From Nannocystis sp. RBIL2 (lineage in GTDB: Bacteria; Myxococcota_A; Polyangia; Nannocystales; Nannocystaceae): DNA of 64,000 bases. Positions 46,499 to 56,531 of the stretch are shown here, one piece after another. Position 1 is the stretch's first letter; every line of letters begins with the position of its first letter. The stretch lies in the NCBI RefSeq assembly GCF_026626745.1, contig NZ_JAPNJW010000001.1, forward strand, positions 3,642,001 to 3,706,000, written 5' to 3'. The translations under genes were made by a program, and so were the position numbers. The notes under the pieces are model-generated. The model was not told the origin of the DNA. It did no database searches and worked only from the letters and a program-made list of their open reading frames with translations.

Positions 46499-47347
46499 TT
46501 ACAGGTCCACGAGCTCGACGTCCTCGGGCGCGATCGCCTCGCCGAGGAAGACGGCACCGACCCGCGCGAACCGGGCCGGCGCGTCGGTGGCGAGGAAGCG
46601 GACGCCCGCCTGCCCTGCCCCGTCCTGCCCGCGGGTCCGGTGGCCGGCGCGCAGGTCCGATCGCAGGAGGCAATCGACCACGACCTCGGCCGTCGTCTCG
46701 GCCGAATCGACCAAGCGGACGCGCGGGCCGACGGCCGCGGCGATCGCCTGGCGCAGGACCGGGAAGTGGGTGCATCCGAGGACCAGACAGTCGAGCCCCG
46801 GCCGCTCGCCGACCACGTTCGCGAGGTAGCGCTGCGCCACGGCCTCGGCGACGGGCCCGCTGACCCAGCCCTCCTCGGCCAGCGCGACGAACAGCTGGCA
46901 GGCGATCGAGACGACCTCGGCGCCCGGGCGCGCGGCCCGGATCGCCCGCTCGTAGGCGCCGCCGCGGACGGTGCCCTCCGTGGCGATGACGCCGATCTGC
47001 CCGCTGACCGAGGCCCCGCAGGCGGCCGCGGCCCCCGGCTCGATGACGCCGATCACCGGCAGCGGCGCGAACACTGCCGCGAGGTGACCGAGCGCGACCG
47101 AAGACGCGGTGTTGCAGGCGACGACCAGCAGCTTGATCCCGCGGCCGACCAGCACCCGCGTGGCCTGCTCGGCGTATCGCGTGACCGTCTCGCCGCTCTT
47201 GGTCCCGTACGGCAGGCGCGCCGTGTCACCGAGATAGATGAATCGCTCGTCCGGTAACGCGGACCGCAGGGCCCGCAGCACCGTGAGTCCGCCGACGCCG
47301 GAGTCGAACACGCCGATCGGTAGATCGGCCACCGTCGACCGGGTCAC
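46499..47347 (-). CDS. murI: Glutamate racemase
   Basis: Protein of 282 residues with all MurI hallmarks: F-D-S-G-V-G-G-L-T-V (Asp15, Ser16), first catalytic Cys in V-A-C-N-T-A-S (Cys78) and second in G-C-T-H-F-P (Cys192). It interconverts L- and D-glutamate to supply peptidoglycan. A GTG start lies 1 nt after the acyl-CoA dehydrogenase stop, so it is probably co-transcribed with that gene. The C-terminal end (about 240-282) is the usual short, less conserved tail. Confidence 0.93.
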   Translation of the reverse strand: MTRSTVADLPIGVFDSGVGGLTVLRALRSALPDERFIYLGDTARLPYGTKSGETVTRYAEQATRVLVGRGIKLLVVACNTASSVALGHLAAVFAPLPVIGVIEPGAAAACGASVSGQIGVIATEGTVRGGAYERAIRAARPGAEVVSIACQLFVALAEEGWVSGPVAEAVAQRYLANVVGERPGLDCLVLGCTHFPVLRQAIAAAVGPRVRLVDSAETTAEVVVDCLLRSDLRAGHRTRGQDGAGQAGVRFLATDAPARFARVGAVFLGEAIAPEDVELVDL

Positions 47348-47348
47348 G

Positions 47349-48518
47349 CTAGCCCCGAGCGAGGATGTTCTTGGCGATCACCATGCGCTGGACCTGCGAG
47401 GTGCCCTCGTAGATCTGCATGAGCTTGGCGTCGCGGTAGATCTTCTCGACCGGGTACTCGCGCGTGTAGCCGTAGCCGCCGAACACCTGCACGGCGTCCG
47501 AGGCGCACTTCACCACGCTGTCGGCCCCGACACACTTGGCGATCGCGCTGGTGTTGGTGCGACGGATGCCCTTGTCGACCTCCCACGCGGCCTTGTTGTA
47601 GAGGAGGCGCGTGGTCTCGTAGGCCATCGCCATCTCGGCGATCATGAACTGGATCGCCTGGTGCTCGGCGATCGGCTTGCCGAAGGTCTTGCGCTCCTTG
47701 GCGTAGCGGGCCGACTCGTCGAGGCAGCGGCGGATCATGCCGGCGCACTGCGAGCCGATCATCGGCCGCGAGCGATCGAACACCTCCATCGCCACGTAGA
47801 AGCCCTTGCCGGGCTCGCCGAGGATGTCGGCGTCGGTCAGCGGGACGTCCTCGAAGATGACGTCGCAGGTCTCGGAGGCGCGCTGCCCGAGCTTCTTCTC
47901 TTTCTTGCCGATCGAGATGCCGGGGCGATCGCTGTCGACGACGAAGGCGGTGATGCCACGGTGGCCGAGCGCGGGGTCGAGGGTGGCGAAGCCGGTGAAG
48001 ATGCTGGCGTGGCCGGCGTTGGTGATCCACCGCTTCTGGCCGGTGAGGCGCCAGCCGTTGCCGTCGCGCACCAGGCGGGTCTTCATCGACGCCACGTCGG
48101 AGCCGGCCTCGGGCTCGCTGCAGGCGTAGCTGATGAAGATGAACTCCTCGACCAGCCGGCGCAGGTGCTTCTGCTTCTGCTCCTCGGTGCCGGCGACCAG
48201 CAGCGGCAGCGCGCCGAGGTGGTTGCACATCACGCTGGTGGCGATCGCGGCGCAGCCGTAGGCGAGCTCTTCGCTGACGATGCAGCCGTCGAGGGTGTGG
48301 TAGCCGAGGCCGCCGTAGGCCTCGGGGATCTCGATGTTCATCAGACCGAGGTCGAACGCCGCCTTGAACACGTCGACGGGGAACTTCTCCGCCTCGTCGT
48401 AATCGTGCGCGACCGGGATGATCGACTCACGCGTGAATTTGCGCGCGGTCTGAATGAGGGCGTTCTGCTCGTCGGTGTACGTCGGGTCGAACACGGCGCC
48501 CCCGCATACCACGGTCAC
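47349..48518 (-). CDS. Acyl-CoA dehydrogenase
   Basis: Protein of 389 residues with the full acyl-CoA dehydrogenase fold. It has Y-A-C-S-E-P-E-A-G-S-D for FAD/substrate binding, W-I-T-N-A-G near the flavin, R-K-T-F-G-K-P-I, V-F-G-G-Y-G-Y and the catalytic Glu in I-Y-E-G-T-S-Q-V-Q. It oxidises an acyl-CoA to the enoyl-CoA and passes electrons to electron-transfer flavoprotein; chain length cannot be read from sequence. GTG start at 48518 is the longest; a shorter start at the V-F-D-P-T segment is possible. It sits 16 nt after a small membrane gene at the end of the ccm operon. Confidence 0.92.
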   Translation of the reverse strand: MTVVCGGAVFDPTYTDEQNALIQTARKFTRESIIPVAHDYDEAEKFPVDVFKAAFDLGLMNIEIPEAYGGLGYHTLDGCIVSEELAYGCAAIATSVMCNHLGALPLLVAGTEEQKQKHLRRLVEEFIFISYACSEPEAGSDVASMKTRLVRDGNGWRLTGQKRWITNAGHASIFTGFATLDPALGHRGITAFVVDSDRPGISIGKKEKKLGQRASETCDVIFEDVPLTDADILGEPGKGFYVAMEVFDRSRPMIGSQCAGMIRRCLDESARYAKERKTFGKPIAEHQAIQFMIAEMAMAYETTRLLYNKAAWEVDKGIRRTNTSAIAKCVGADSVVKCASDAVQVFGGYGYTREYPVEKIYRDAKLMQIYEGTSQVQRMVIAKNILARG

Positions 48519-48534
48519 ACAAGCGGCGCCAGAG

Positions 48535-48726
48535 TCACGGCGGCGCGTCGCGGCCGTGCGAGGGCTCGTGAGTCGGCTCCGACCTGGCCCTTCGGGCAGC
48601 TGCGCGGCGGGCCACGAGATCGCGGTCGGCGGCGCTGTTGGCGGCGGCCCGACCGCCGAGGATGTACCCGATCAAGATCCCGAGCAGGAAGACGCCGGGG
48701 ATGTACAGGAAGTGCCCGAGAGTCAC
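48535..48726 (-). CDS. Small single-span membrane protein in ccm operon
   Basis: Protein of 63 residues, GTG start overlapping the ccmD-like stop (GTGA). One membrane span (H-F-L-Y-I-P-G-V-F-L-L-G-I-L-I-G-Y-I-L-G-G) near the N-terminus is followed by an Arg/Ala-rich charged tail. The coupled start supports it as a real gene. Its place at the end of the cytochrome c maturation block suggests a small accessory role; no family recognised. Confidence 0.6.
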   Translation of the reverse strand: MTLGHFLYIPGVFLLGILIGYILGGRAAANSAADRDLVARRAAARRARSEPTHEPSHGRDAPP

Positions 48727-49043
48727 GCCCCGGGCCCCCCGCGGGCCCCCGACCTGCCGAGCTCCTGCCGCAGGGCGTCGACGTCGGCGCGCAGCCGCGC
48801 GGACCGGCGCCACAGGAACAGGCCGTAGGCGGCGAACAGCGCCCACAGGATGCCGTAGGCCCAGACGATGTGCTGGTAGTCGCTGGCGGTCTTGGCCGCG
48901 GCCTTGTCCTCGAGGGTGGCGAGGATCTCCTTCTCCTCGCGGCTCGTGCCGACCGCGGGCTCGTACTCACCGCCGTCAGCCGGCGCGGGCGCAGCCTCGA
49001 AGACGAGGCCGGTGATCAGGACGGGCGGAGCGATCGGTGTCAT
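48723..49043 (-). CDS. ccmD: CcmD-like heme exporter small subunit
   Basis: Protein of 106 residues. An acidic N-terminal part of about 55 residues is followed by the CcmD-like segment Y-Q-H-I-V-W-A-Y-G-I-L-W-A-L-F-A-A-Y-G and a basic, probably coiled C-terminus. CcmD helps release holo-CcmE from the CcmABC complex. It is longer than typical CcmD, which mainly has the span and tail. The ATG overlaps the ccmC stop (ATGA), and gene order supports the assignment. Confidence 0.7.
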   Translation of the reverse strand: MTPIAPPVLITGLVFEAAPAPADGGEYEPAVGTSREEKEILATLEDKAAAKTASDYQHIVWAYGILWALFAAYGLFLWRRSARLRADVDALRQELGRSGARGGPGA

Positions 49044-49720
49044 GCGCGAGAGTCCTCCAGGCGGACGTAAGCGTCGTCGAGCTCGCCGGCGAGGACGAGC
49101 TGTCGGGCGCGGATGGCGAACAGGCCGAAGCTGACGAGCAACAGCGCGGACAGCCCCGGCCAGAAGGTGGCCCACATCTCCGGCGGCAGCTTGGCGACCA
49201 CGCCGGTGGTCGGGTGCGTGGTCTTCCACAGCTTCACCGCGTAGTAGATCAGCGGCACGTTGACCGCGCCGAAGATCGCCAGCGCCGCGGCCAGCCGCTC
49301 CGAGGCGTGCTGGCCGAAGTGGCGCAGCAGCAGGTAGGCGGCGATCACCAGCCACAGCAAGGCGGTGGTGACCTGGCGGGCGTCGCCGGTCCACGGGGTG
49401 CCCCACGTCGCGTGACCCCAGATCGGTCCGGTCAGCATGACGCCGAGGCCGCCGAGGAAGCCGACCTCGGCCGCCGCCAGAGCGACCGCGCTGGCCGTGC
49501 GCGAGCGCCGACGCAGCTGCACGTAGGCGGCGACGCCGGAGATCACGGCCATGAGCATGCACAGCCAGCCCATCGGCACGTGGAAGAAGAAGATCTTGAA
49601 GGCGGTGCCCATGGTCCGCTCGTTGGGCGTGTGCAGGAACACCCGCTGGACGCTGTAGACCACCAGCGGCGCGGCGGCCAGGAACAGCAACGGGACCACG
49701 AACTCGGACTTCCGCTTCAT
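49040..49720 (-). CDS. ccmC: Heme exporter CcmC
   Basis: Integral membrane protein of 226 residues with six predicted spans. The Trp-rich periplasmic motif W-G-H-A-T-W-G-T-P-W-T-G-D-A-R is the heme-handling WWD-type signature. Flanking His residues occur in F-F-F-H-V-P-M-G and H-P-T-T-G loops. CcmC presents heme to CcmE. It overlaps ccmB and ccmD by 4 nt each. Confidence 0.9.
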   Translation of the reverse strand: MKRKSEFVVPLLFLAAAPLVVYSVQRVFLHTPNERTMGTAFKIFFFHVPMGWLCMLMAVISGVAAYVQLRRRSRTASAVALAAAEVGFLGGLGVMLTGPIWGHATWGTPWTGDARQVTTALLWLVIAAYLLLRHFGQHASERLAAALAIFGAVNVPLIYYAVKLWKTTHPTTGVVAKLPPEMWATFWPGLSALLLVSFGLFAIRARQLVLAGELDDAYVRLEDSRA

Positions 49721-50496
49721 CGGGGCTCCTCTCGGCCGGTCGTGCGCAGGCGGTCGCGCGCGTGCTGCCGCGCGGCCTGGGCCGTGCGGGCCGGCGCGGC
49801 CCCCACGAGCACCGGCTCGAACAGCAGCGCGCCGAGGCCGAGCAAGATGACGTCGAGCGCGGCCATCTGGCCGAGGTAGCTCGGGAGGTTGGGGTTCTTG
49901 TCGAGCAGCGCGCGGGTGGTCACCAGCGCGAACATCAGCACCGGGGTGGTGACCGGGTATAGGATCACCGCCAGCAGCATGTTCTTGCCGCCGCCGCCGG
50001 CCAGCCCGGCGGCGAACAGGGTGCCGATGGCGACGTAGCCGAGGCAGCCGAGGACCACGAGCGCGACTGTCTCGAGGGGCATGTCCCAAAAGACCTGTCC
50101 CGCGGGGAACATCGAGGCCAGGCCGGGCACCAGCAGCGCGCAGCAGACCAGCAGCACCAGCAAGGTCGAGCCGGCCTTGGCGACGTAGATCGCGAGGCGC
50201 TCGACCGGGGCGGCCAGCAGCGCGCGCAAGGTGTCGGCCTCGCGCTCGCGGTCGAAGGCGCGGGTCAAGGTGATGGTGCCGACGAACGCGACGGTGAGCC
50301 ACAACAGGCCCGGCACCGCCGGCATGGTGTGCTTCTTCTCCAGCGCCGCGAACGACAGGTAGAACATGCCGAGCACGACCAGGGTGAAGAAGGTCGAGGT
50401 CAGGACCAGCTCGAGGTCGCGCAGCTCCTGCCGCAGCTCGCTGCGGAGGAGGAGCAGGCTCTGGCGGAGCAGACGCACCGGCGCCAGGTGTAGCAC
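49717..50496 (-). CDS. ccmB: Heme exporter CcmB, ABC permease
   Basis: Membrane protein of 259 residues with six spans and the CcmB-type loop F-D-R-E-R-E-A-D-T-L-R-A-L-L-A-A-P. It partners the CcmA ATPase in releasing holo-CcmE from CcmC. A palindrome-family pair (about 50081-50107) is read in frame as F-P-A-G-Q-V-F-W-D-M-P-L in a periplasmic loop, an insertion-like spot. GTG start; overlap with ccmC of 4 nt. Confidence 0.88.
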   Translation of the reverse strand: MLHLAPVRLLRQSLLLLRSELRQELRDLELVLTSTFFTLVVLGMFYLSFAALEKKHTMPAVPGLLWLTVAFVGTITLTRAFDREREADTLRALLAAPVERLAIYVAKAGSTLLVLLVCCALLVPGLASMFPAGQVFWDMPLETVALVVLGCLGYVAIGTLFAAGLAGGGGKNMLLAVILYPVTTPVLMFALVTTRALLDKNPNLPSYLGQMAALDVILLGLGALLFEPVLVGAAPARTAQAARQHARDRLRTTGREEPR

Positions 50497-50518
50497 AGGG
50501 TCGGCGCGCGGCGGAACC

Positions 50519-50574
50519 GGGCCGACGCGGGTCCTGCGGGCCGACGCGGGTCCTGCGGGCCGATGCGAGCCTGC
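50519..50574. repeat. 19-bp tandem repeat between ccmA and ccmB
   Basis: Two exact copies of a 19-bp unit (GGGCCGACGCGGGTCCTGC) are followed by a degenerate third copy. They fill most of the 94-nt gap, the only real gap inside the tightly overlapping ccm gene block. Confidence 0.75.
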
Positions 50575-50590
50575 GGCGCTGGGCCGCGGC

Positions 50591-51349
50591 TCAGGCGGCG
50601 GCGTGATCGTCAGGGCCGACGGCGCCGAGGACCTCGCTTGCGCGGGCGGCGAAGCCGGCCGGGTCGTCGTCCCCGCGCTCGACCTCGCGGACGATCGCGC
50701 CGGCCTCGAGCAGCACCAGGCGATCGCACACGCGCAGCAGCGTGCCCTGGTCGTGCGAGCTGAGGAGGATCGCCGCCCCGCGGTCGCGCTCGGCCAGCAG
50801 CGCCCCGGCCAGCTGCGCGCGCCCGCGGGCGTCGAGCGCGGTGAACGGCTCGTCGAGCAGCAGCAGCTCGGGGTCGCCGGCGACGGCCCGGGCCAGCGCG
50901 ACCCGCTGGGCCATGCCGCGCGAGAAGGTCGAGACCGGGCGATCGAGGGCCTCCGCCGGCAGACCCAGGCCGCGCAGGACGTCGTCGGCTGGCCGCGAGG
51001 ACAGGCCGGCCGCGTGCCGCAGCTCGGCGAACAGCTCGAGGTTGGCGCGCGCGCCGAGGCCCGGGTAAAGCTGCGGCGCGTGGGCGACGTAGGCCAGGCG
51101 GGCGCGCAGCTCGAGGTCGATGTCGGCGACCACGCGCTCGCCGTAGCGGCGCTCGCCGCCGTCGGGCTGCAGCAGGCCGGCGAGGATCAAGAACAGCGTG
51201 GTCTTGCCGGCCCCGTTGGCGCCGACCAGGCCGGTGATGCTGCGGGCGCGCAGCTCGAGGTCGACGCCCCGCAGGACGACCTTGCGGCCGAACCTCTGGG
51301 AGATCGATCTCAGGACGATCGGGGTGATCGGCTGCTGCGCGCCGCTCAT
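50591..51349 (-). CDS. ccmA: Heme exporter CcmA, ABC ATPase
   Basis: ATPase of 252 residues: Walker A G-A-N-G-A-G-K-T-T, signature F-S-R-G-M-A-Q-R, Walker B L-L-L-L-D-E-P and switch His in S-S-H-D. It powers the CcmABCD complex that frees holo-CcmE. The ATG overlaps the stop of the upstream 648-residue gene (ATGA). Confidence 0.9.
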   Translation of the reverse strand: MSGAQQPITPIVLRSISQRFGRKVVLRGVDLELRARSITGLVGANGAGKTTLFLILAGLLQPDGGERRYGERVVADIDLELRARLAYVAHAPQLYPGLGARANLELFAELRHAAGLSSRPADDVLRGLGLPAEALDRPVSTFSRGMAQRVALARAVAGDPELLLLDEPFTALDARGRAQLAGALLAERDRGAAILLSSHDQGTLLRVCDRLVLLEAGAIVREVERGDDDPAGFAARASEVLGAVGPDDHAAA

Positions 51350-53292
51350 GCCTTGTCCTGCCAGGCCGCGCCCGGGTCGGCGTGGCGCGGCCGCGAGTCG
51401 AGGGCGTCGAGCTGGCAGTAGACCTGGTCGAGGGCGGCGACGATCGACTCACGCTCGCCGGGGCCCGCGGCCTCGAGCTTGCGCAGCAGCGCCGCCTTGC
51501 GCTTGAGCAGCCGCTCGCGCAAGGAGGCGCGCGGGCGCAGGGCGAACGCGAGGCCGCAGGCGAAGGCGACGAACAGGCCGAAGCCGAGGCCGAGCCACTT
51601 GTAGGTGCGCGGGCGGGAGACGAGGCCGTCGACCACGAGGTCGTAGGCCTGGCCCTGCGGCATGGCGCCGACGTCGTAGACGTCGAGGTCGACGCGGCTC
51701 TCGCCGTTCTCGTGCGGCGGCTTCACCGGCGGCTTCTTGGCGCCCTTGGTGAGCTTCAGGCCGTCGACCACGACCGCGCGGCCGTCGACGATCGGGAACG
51801 GCGCGGCCCAGTGGATCTCGGCGGTCCCGTCGTGCTCGAGCAGGTACGCGGTCGACAGGTCGATCAGCTCGCCGGGCGGCAGCGGGCCGGTGATGGTGGT
51901 GAACGGCGCGTCCGACTCGTGCTCGAGCACCTGGTCGGCGCGGTCGCGGACGACGAGGCCGGTGGCGCCGTCGGCCGCGGCCAGCTTGTAGGCCTTGCCC
52001 GGCCAGTAGGCGGCGTCACCGTCGACGTAGACCTGGAACAGGTGGTCGACCCGCGCGAGGTCGTTCTCCATCGACTCGACGCCGAACTGCACCGCCGAGC
52101 GCAGCCGCGTCAGGTCGGTGGTGATCGGGTAGACGCGCATCTCGACGGCGACGCCCATGCGCTCGTCGAGGGTGAAGAAGCTCGACTTCCACGGCGCGCC
52201 GGCGTACGAGGCCTCGGCGTGGAACAGGCCCTCGCCGGTGAGCGGGATGTCGGCGATGCGGGCGACGCCGTCCTCGCCGGTGGCGTCCTCGAAGCGCTTG
52301 CTGAAGCCGGTGGTGTCCTGCTTGACGATCGTGACCGGGACGCCGTTGATCGGCTGGTCGTCGGGCCCGACGACCGTGACGCGCACGCTGCCGGGCAAGA
52401 TCGTCGGCACCGCCCGCGGGCCCATCATCTGCCGCCGCTGCGGCCCCGCGGCGCGCTGGCCGATCACCGCCAGCACCACCGCCATGCCGACGTCCTTGCC
52501 GGTGAGCGAGAACGGCTGGCTGCGCTCGGTGCCGGTCGGCAGGTCGGCCTCGGCCACCAGCGAGACGTCGGCCGCGAGCTCGTCGAGCCCGGGGAAGCGC
52601 GCGGTGCCGCGGGCGTCGCTGATCGCCTCGCGCGTCTCGACCTTGCCATCGGGACCCGTGAGCACCAGGCGGACCTTGACGCGCTCGAGCGGGGTGCCGG
52701 CGCGCAGGTCGAGGGTGCCGACCAGCAGCGTGCCTTTCGGCGTGCCGGGGTTGACGAAGGCGACGCCGGGCAGCGGCACCTCGCCAGGACCCGGCTGGCT
52801 CGGCGGAGCGGCCGGGCCCGCGGTGGGACCCGTCCCGGGGCTGGCGGCGCCGGACGAACCTGCCCCTTTGACCAGGAGCACGCGGTAGCCCTGGGTCGGC
52901 GACAGCGCGATCGGCTGCGAGCTCTGGCGCTCGCCGTCGAGGTCGGCGCGGGCGACCGCGGTGCCGCCGTGGAACGCGGCCAGGTCGGTGAAGTTGGCGC
53001 GGCCGTCCTGCCCGGCCACGGCGGTGCGCGTCTCGGTCTTGCTGCCGTCCTGCGACTTCAGCTCAAGCTCGACGGTGACGCCGACGGCCGGCTGGCTGAA
53101 CGAGCCGAGCAGCGCGCGCACGGTGATCGTCCCCGGCTCGGTCTGCGGGTCGGCGCGCGGGATGCCGGACATGGCCCGCGGGTCGATCGGCGGGCCGCCG
53201 GGCGGCTGGGCCGAGGCCTGTCCCGTGAAACATGTCCCGACGAACAGGAACGCAAGGGCAGCCGCGCGGAGCGGCCGGCGTGGCGCAGTCAT
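51346..53292 (-). CDS. Exported multi-domain beta protein in ccm operon
   Basis: Protein of 648 residues. The signal peptide ends G-Q-A-S-A. Several Ig-like or carboxypeptidase-regulatory-like beta modules follow (around 50-130, 185-265, 300-370), split by a Gly/Pro/Ala linker. One membrane span lies near residue 575-600, then a charged, probably coiled cytoplasmic tail. It is embedded between ccmF-zinc-ribbon and ccmA with ATGA overlaps on both sides, so it is co-translated with the heme maturation genes. I know of no ccm component like it. It might organise the complex at the membrane; function unknown. Confidence 0.68.
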   Translation of the reverse strand: MTAPRRPLRAAALAFLFVGTCFTGQASAQPPGGPPIDPRAMSGIPRADPQTEPGTITVRALLGSFSQPAVGVTVELELKSQDGSKTETRTAVAGQDGRANFTDLAAFHGGTAVARADLDGERQSSQPIALSPTQGYRVLLVKGAGSSGAASPGTGPTAGPAAPPSQPGPGEVPLPGVAFVNPGTPKGTLLVGTLDLRAGTPLERVKVRLVLTGPDGKVETREAISDARGTARFPGLDELAADVSLVAEADLPTGTERSQPFSLTGKDVGMAVVLAVIGQRAAGPQRRQMMGPRAVPTILPGSVRVTVVGPDDQPINGVPVTIVKQDTTGFSKRFEDATGEDGVARIADIPLTGEGLFHAEASYAGAPWKSSFFTLDERMGVAVEMRVYPITTDLTRLRSAVQFGVESMENDLARVDHLFQVYVDGDAAYWPGKAYKLAAADGATGLVVRDRADQVLEHESDAPFTTITGPLPPGELIDLSTAYLLEHDGTAEIHWAAPFPIVDGRAVVVDGLKLTKGAKKPPVKPPHENGESRVDLDVYDVGAMPQGQAYDLVVDGLVSRPRTYKWLGLGFGLFVAFACGLAFALRPRASLRERLLKRKAALLRKLEAAGPGERESIVAALDQVYCQLDALDSRPRHADPGAAWQDKA

Positions 53293-54065
53293 GGGCCGAT
53301 CTCCCCCGAGCTCGAGGCGTTGCCGCGCTTCTCGCCGACGCTCACCTTGTTGCGTCCGAGCGAGACGCCGCAGTGCTTGCAGAACTTGGCGTCGTTGTCG
53401 TTGTTGCCGACGCAGTTGGCGCAGATCCGCGAGGTGCGGTCGAGATCGGGCGCGGAGATCTCGGTCATGCTGCGCAGCGGTGCCGGCGTGAAGCCGGCTT
53501 CGGGCCCGGGCGCCGCCTCGGCCGGGGCGCTGGTCGGCGCGGCCGGGGCCGCGGGGGCCGCGGGAGCCGCCGGCGGGCCGGCCTTGCGGTCGAGCTCCGC
53601 CAGGACCTTCTGCAGCTCGGGGTGGAGGTCGCCGCCACCGTCGAGGGCGCGCATGACCTCGATCGCCCGTACACGGTAAGTGCCGATCACCGCTTCGAAG
53701 TCGGCGGTCGACAGCTTGCCCATGCCGTGGTCGAACTCGAGCTCCTTGATCGCGCGCAGCAGGCGGCGCTTCTCCTCGCGCAGCTCCGACTGGCTGAAGT
53801 GGCCGACGCCGCGGCCGACCTGGGCCAGCGAGTCGGGCCGGGCCAGCGCGCGGACCATCGCGTACATGCGGCTCAGCGCGTAGACCAGCGCGGCGCCGGC
53901 GGCCGCGAGGGCGATGGTCGGCTCGTCGACCGGGCCGGCCGCGCGAGCGACCACGAGGACCAGGCCGAACGCGACGAGCGCGAGGCCGGCGGTCAGGACA
54001 GCGGTGCGCGGGAGCTTCGGCGCAGCCGCGGCGCGAGCGTCCTTGCTCTGCGGCGCCTCGGTCAC
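53289..54065 (-). CDS. Two-span protein with C-terminal zinc ribbon in ccm operon
   Basis: Protein of 258 residues, GTG start 2 nt after ccmF. Two membrane spans (about 25-70) are followed by a basic coiled region (E-L-R-E-E-K-R-R-L-L-R-A-I-K-E-L-E) and an Ala/Pro linker. A zinc ribbon C-A-N-C...C-K-H-C then lies near the C-terminus. The coiled part recalls small ccm-operon or CcmH/I-like helical tails but there is no CcmH C-x-x-C active site with that context. Its stop overlaps the 648-residue gene. Function unknown; position suggests an accessory part of heme attachment. Confidence 0.65.
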   Translation of the reverse strand: MTEAPQSKDARAAAAPKLPRTAVLTAGLALVAFGLVLVVARAAGPVDEPTIALAAAGAALVYALSRMYAMVRALARPDSLAQVGRGVGHFSQSELREEKRRLLRAIKELEFDHGMGKLSTADFEAVIGTYRVRAIEVMRALDGGGDLHPELQKVLAELDRKAGPPAAPAAPAAPAAPTSAPAEAAPGPEAGFTPAPLRSMTEISAPDLDRTSRICANCVGNNDNDAKFCKHCGVSLGRNKVSVGEKRGNASSSGEIGP

Positions 54066-54067
54066 GT

Positions 54068-56083
<2,016 letters not shown>

Positions 56084-56104
56084 GAGACTGCTCCTTCGGA
56101 CCGG

Positions 56105-56524
56105 TCAGCGACCGTTCTTGCTCGGGTCGGCCGAGGGCCGCTCCTCGTACTTCGAGGGGCACTTGGCGGCCATCTCCTCCGACTCGAAGCGGCCGTCCTG
56201 CAGCTCGCCGGTCAGGATGACCTCGCCGCCCTCGGCGAAGGTGTCGGGCACCATGCTGGTGAAGTGGACCGGCATGCGCCGGCCCTCGCGCTCGATGTCG
56301 AAGGTGTAGTCGCCGGCCTCGCCCTTCTTCTGCTTGACGGTGCCGGGCACCACGGTGCCGTGGACCTTGATCATGCGGCCGGAGTACATCGCCGGGTTGT
56401 CGATGACCTTGTCGACGAAGATGTAGTCGAGCACGCCCTCGCCGCTGCTGGTGCTGACGAGGTAGAACACCGCGCCGCCGACGAAGAGACCGATGAAGAC
56501 CTTGGACGAGACGGGGAGCGCCAT
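56105..56524 (-). CDS. ccmE: Heme chaperone CcmE, Cys variant
   Basis: Protein of 139 residues with one N-terminal span and an OB-fold domain (G-R-M-I-K-V-H-G-T-V...G-E-V-I-L-T-G-E-L). The usual heme-attachment motif H-x-x-x-Y is C-P-S-K-Y here (Cys122, Tyr126). CcmE with C-x-x-x-Y is known from Desulfovibrio and archaea, where the maturation system works without CcmG and CcmH; none of those genes is present here. Heme would bind through Cys instead of His. ccmF follows after a 21-nt gap. Confidence 0.9.
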   Translation of the reverse strand: MALPVSSKVFIGLFVGGAVFYLVSTSSGEGVLDYIFVDKVIDNPAMYSGRMIKVHGTVVPGTVKQKKGEAGDYTFDIEREGRRMPVHFTSMVPDTFAEGGEVILTGELQDGRFESEEMAAKCPSKYEERPSADPSKNGR

Positions 56525-56531
56525 GACGGGG

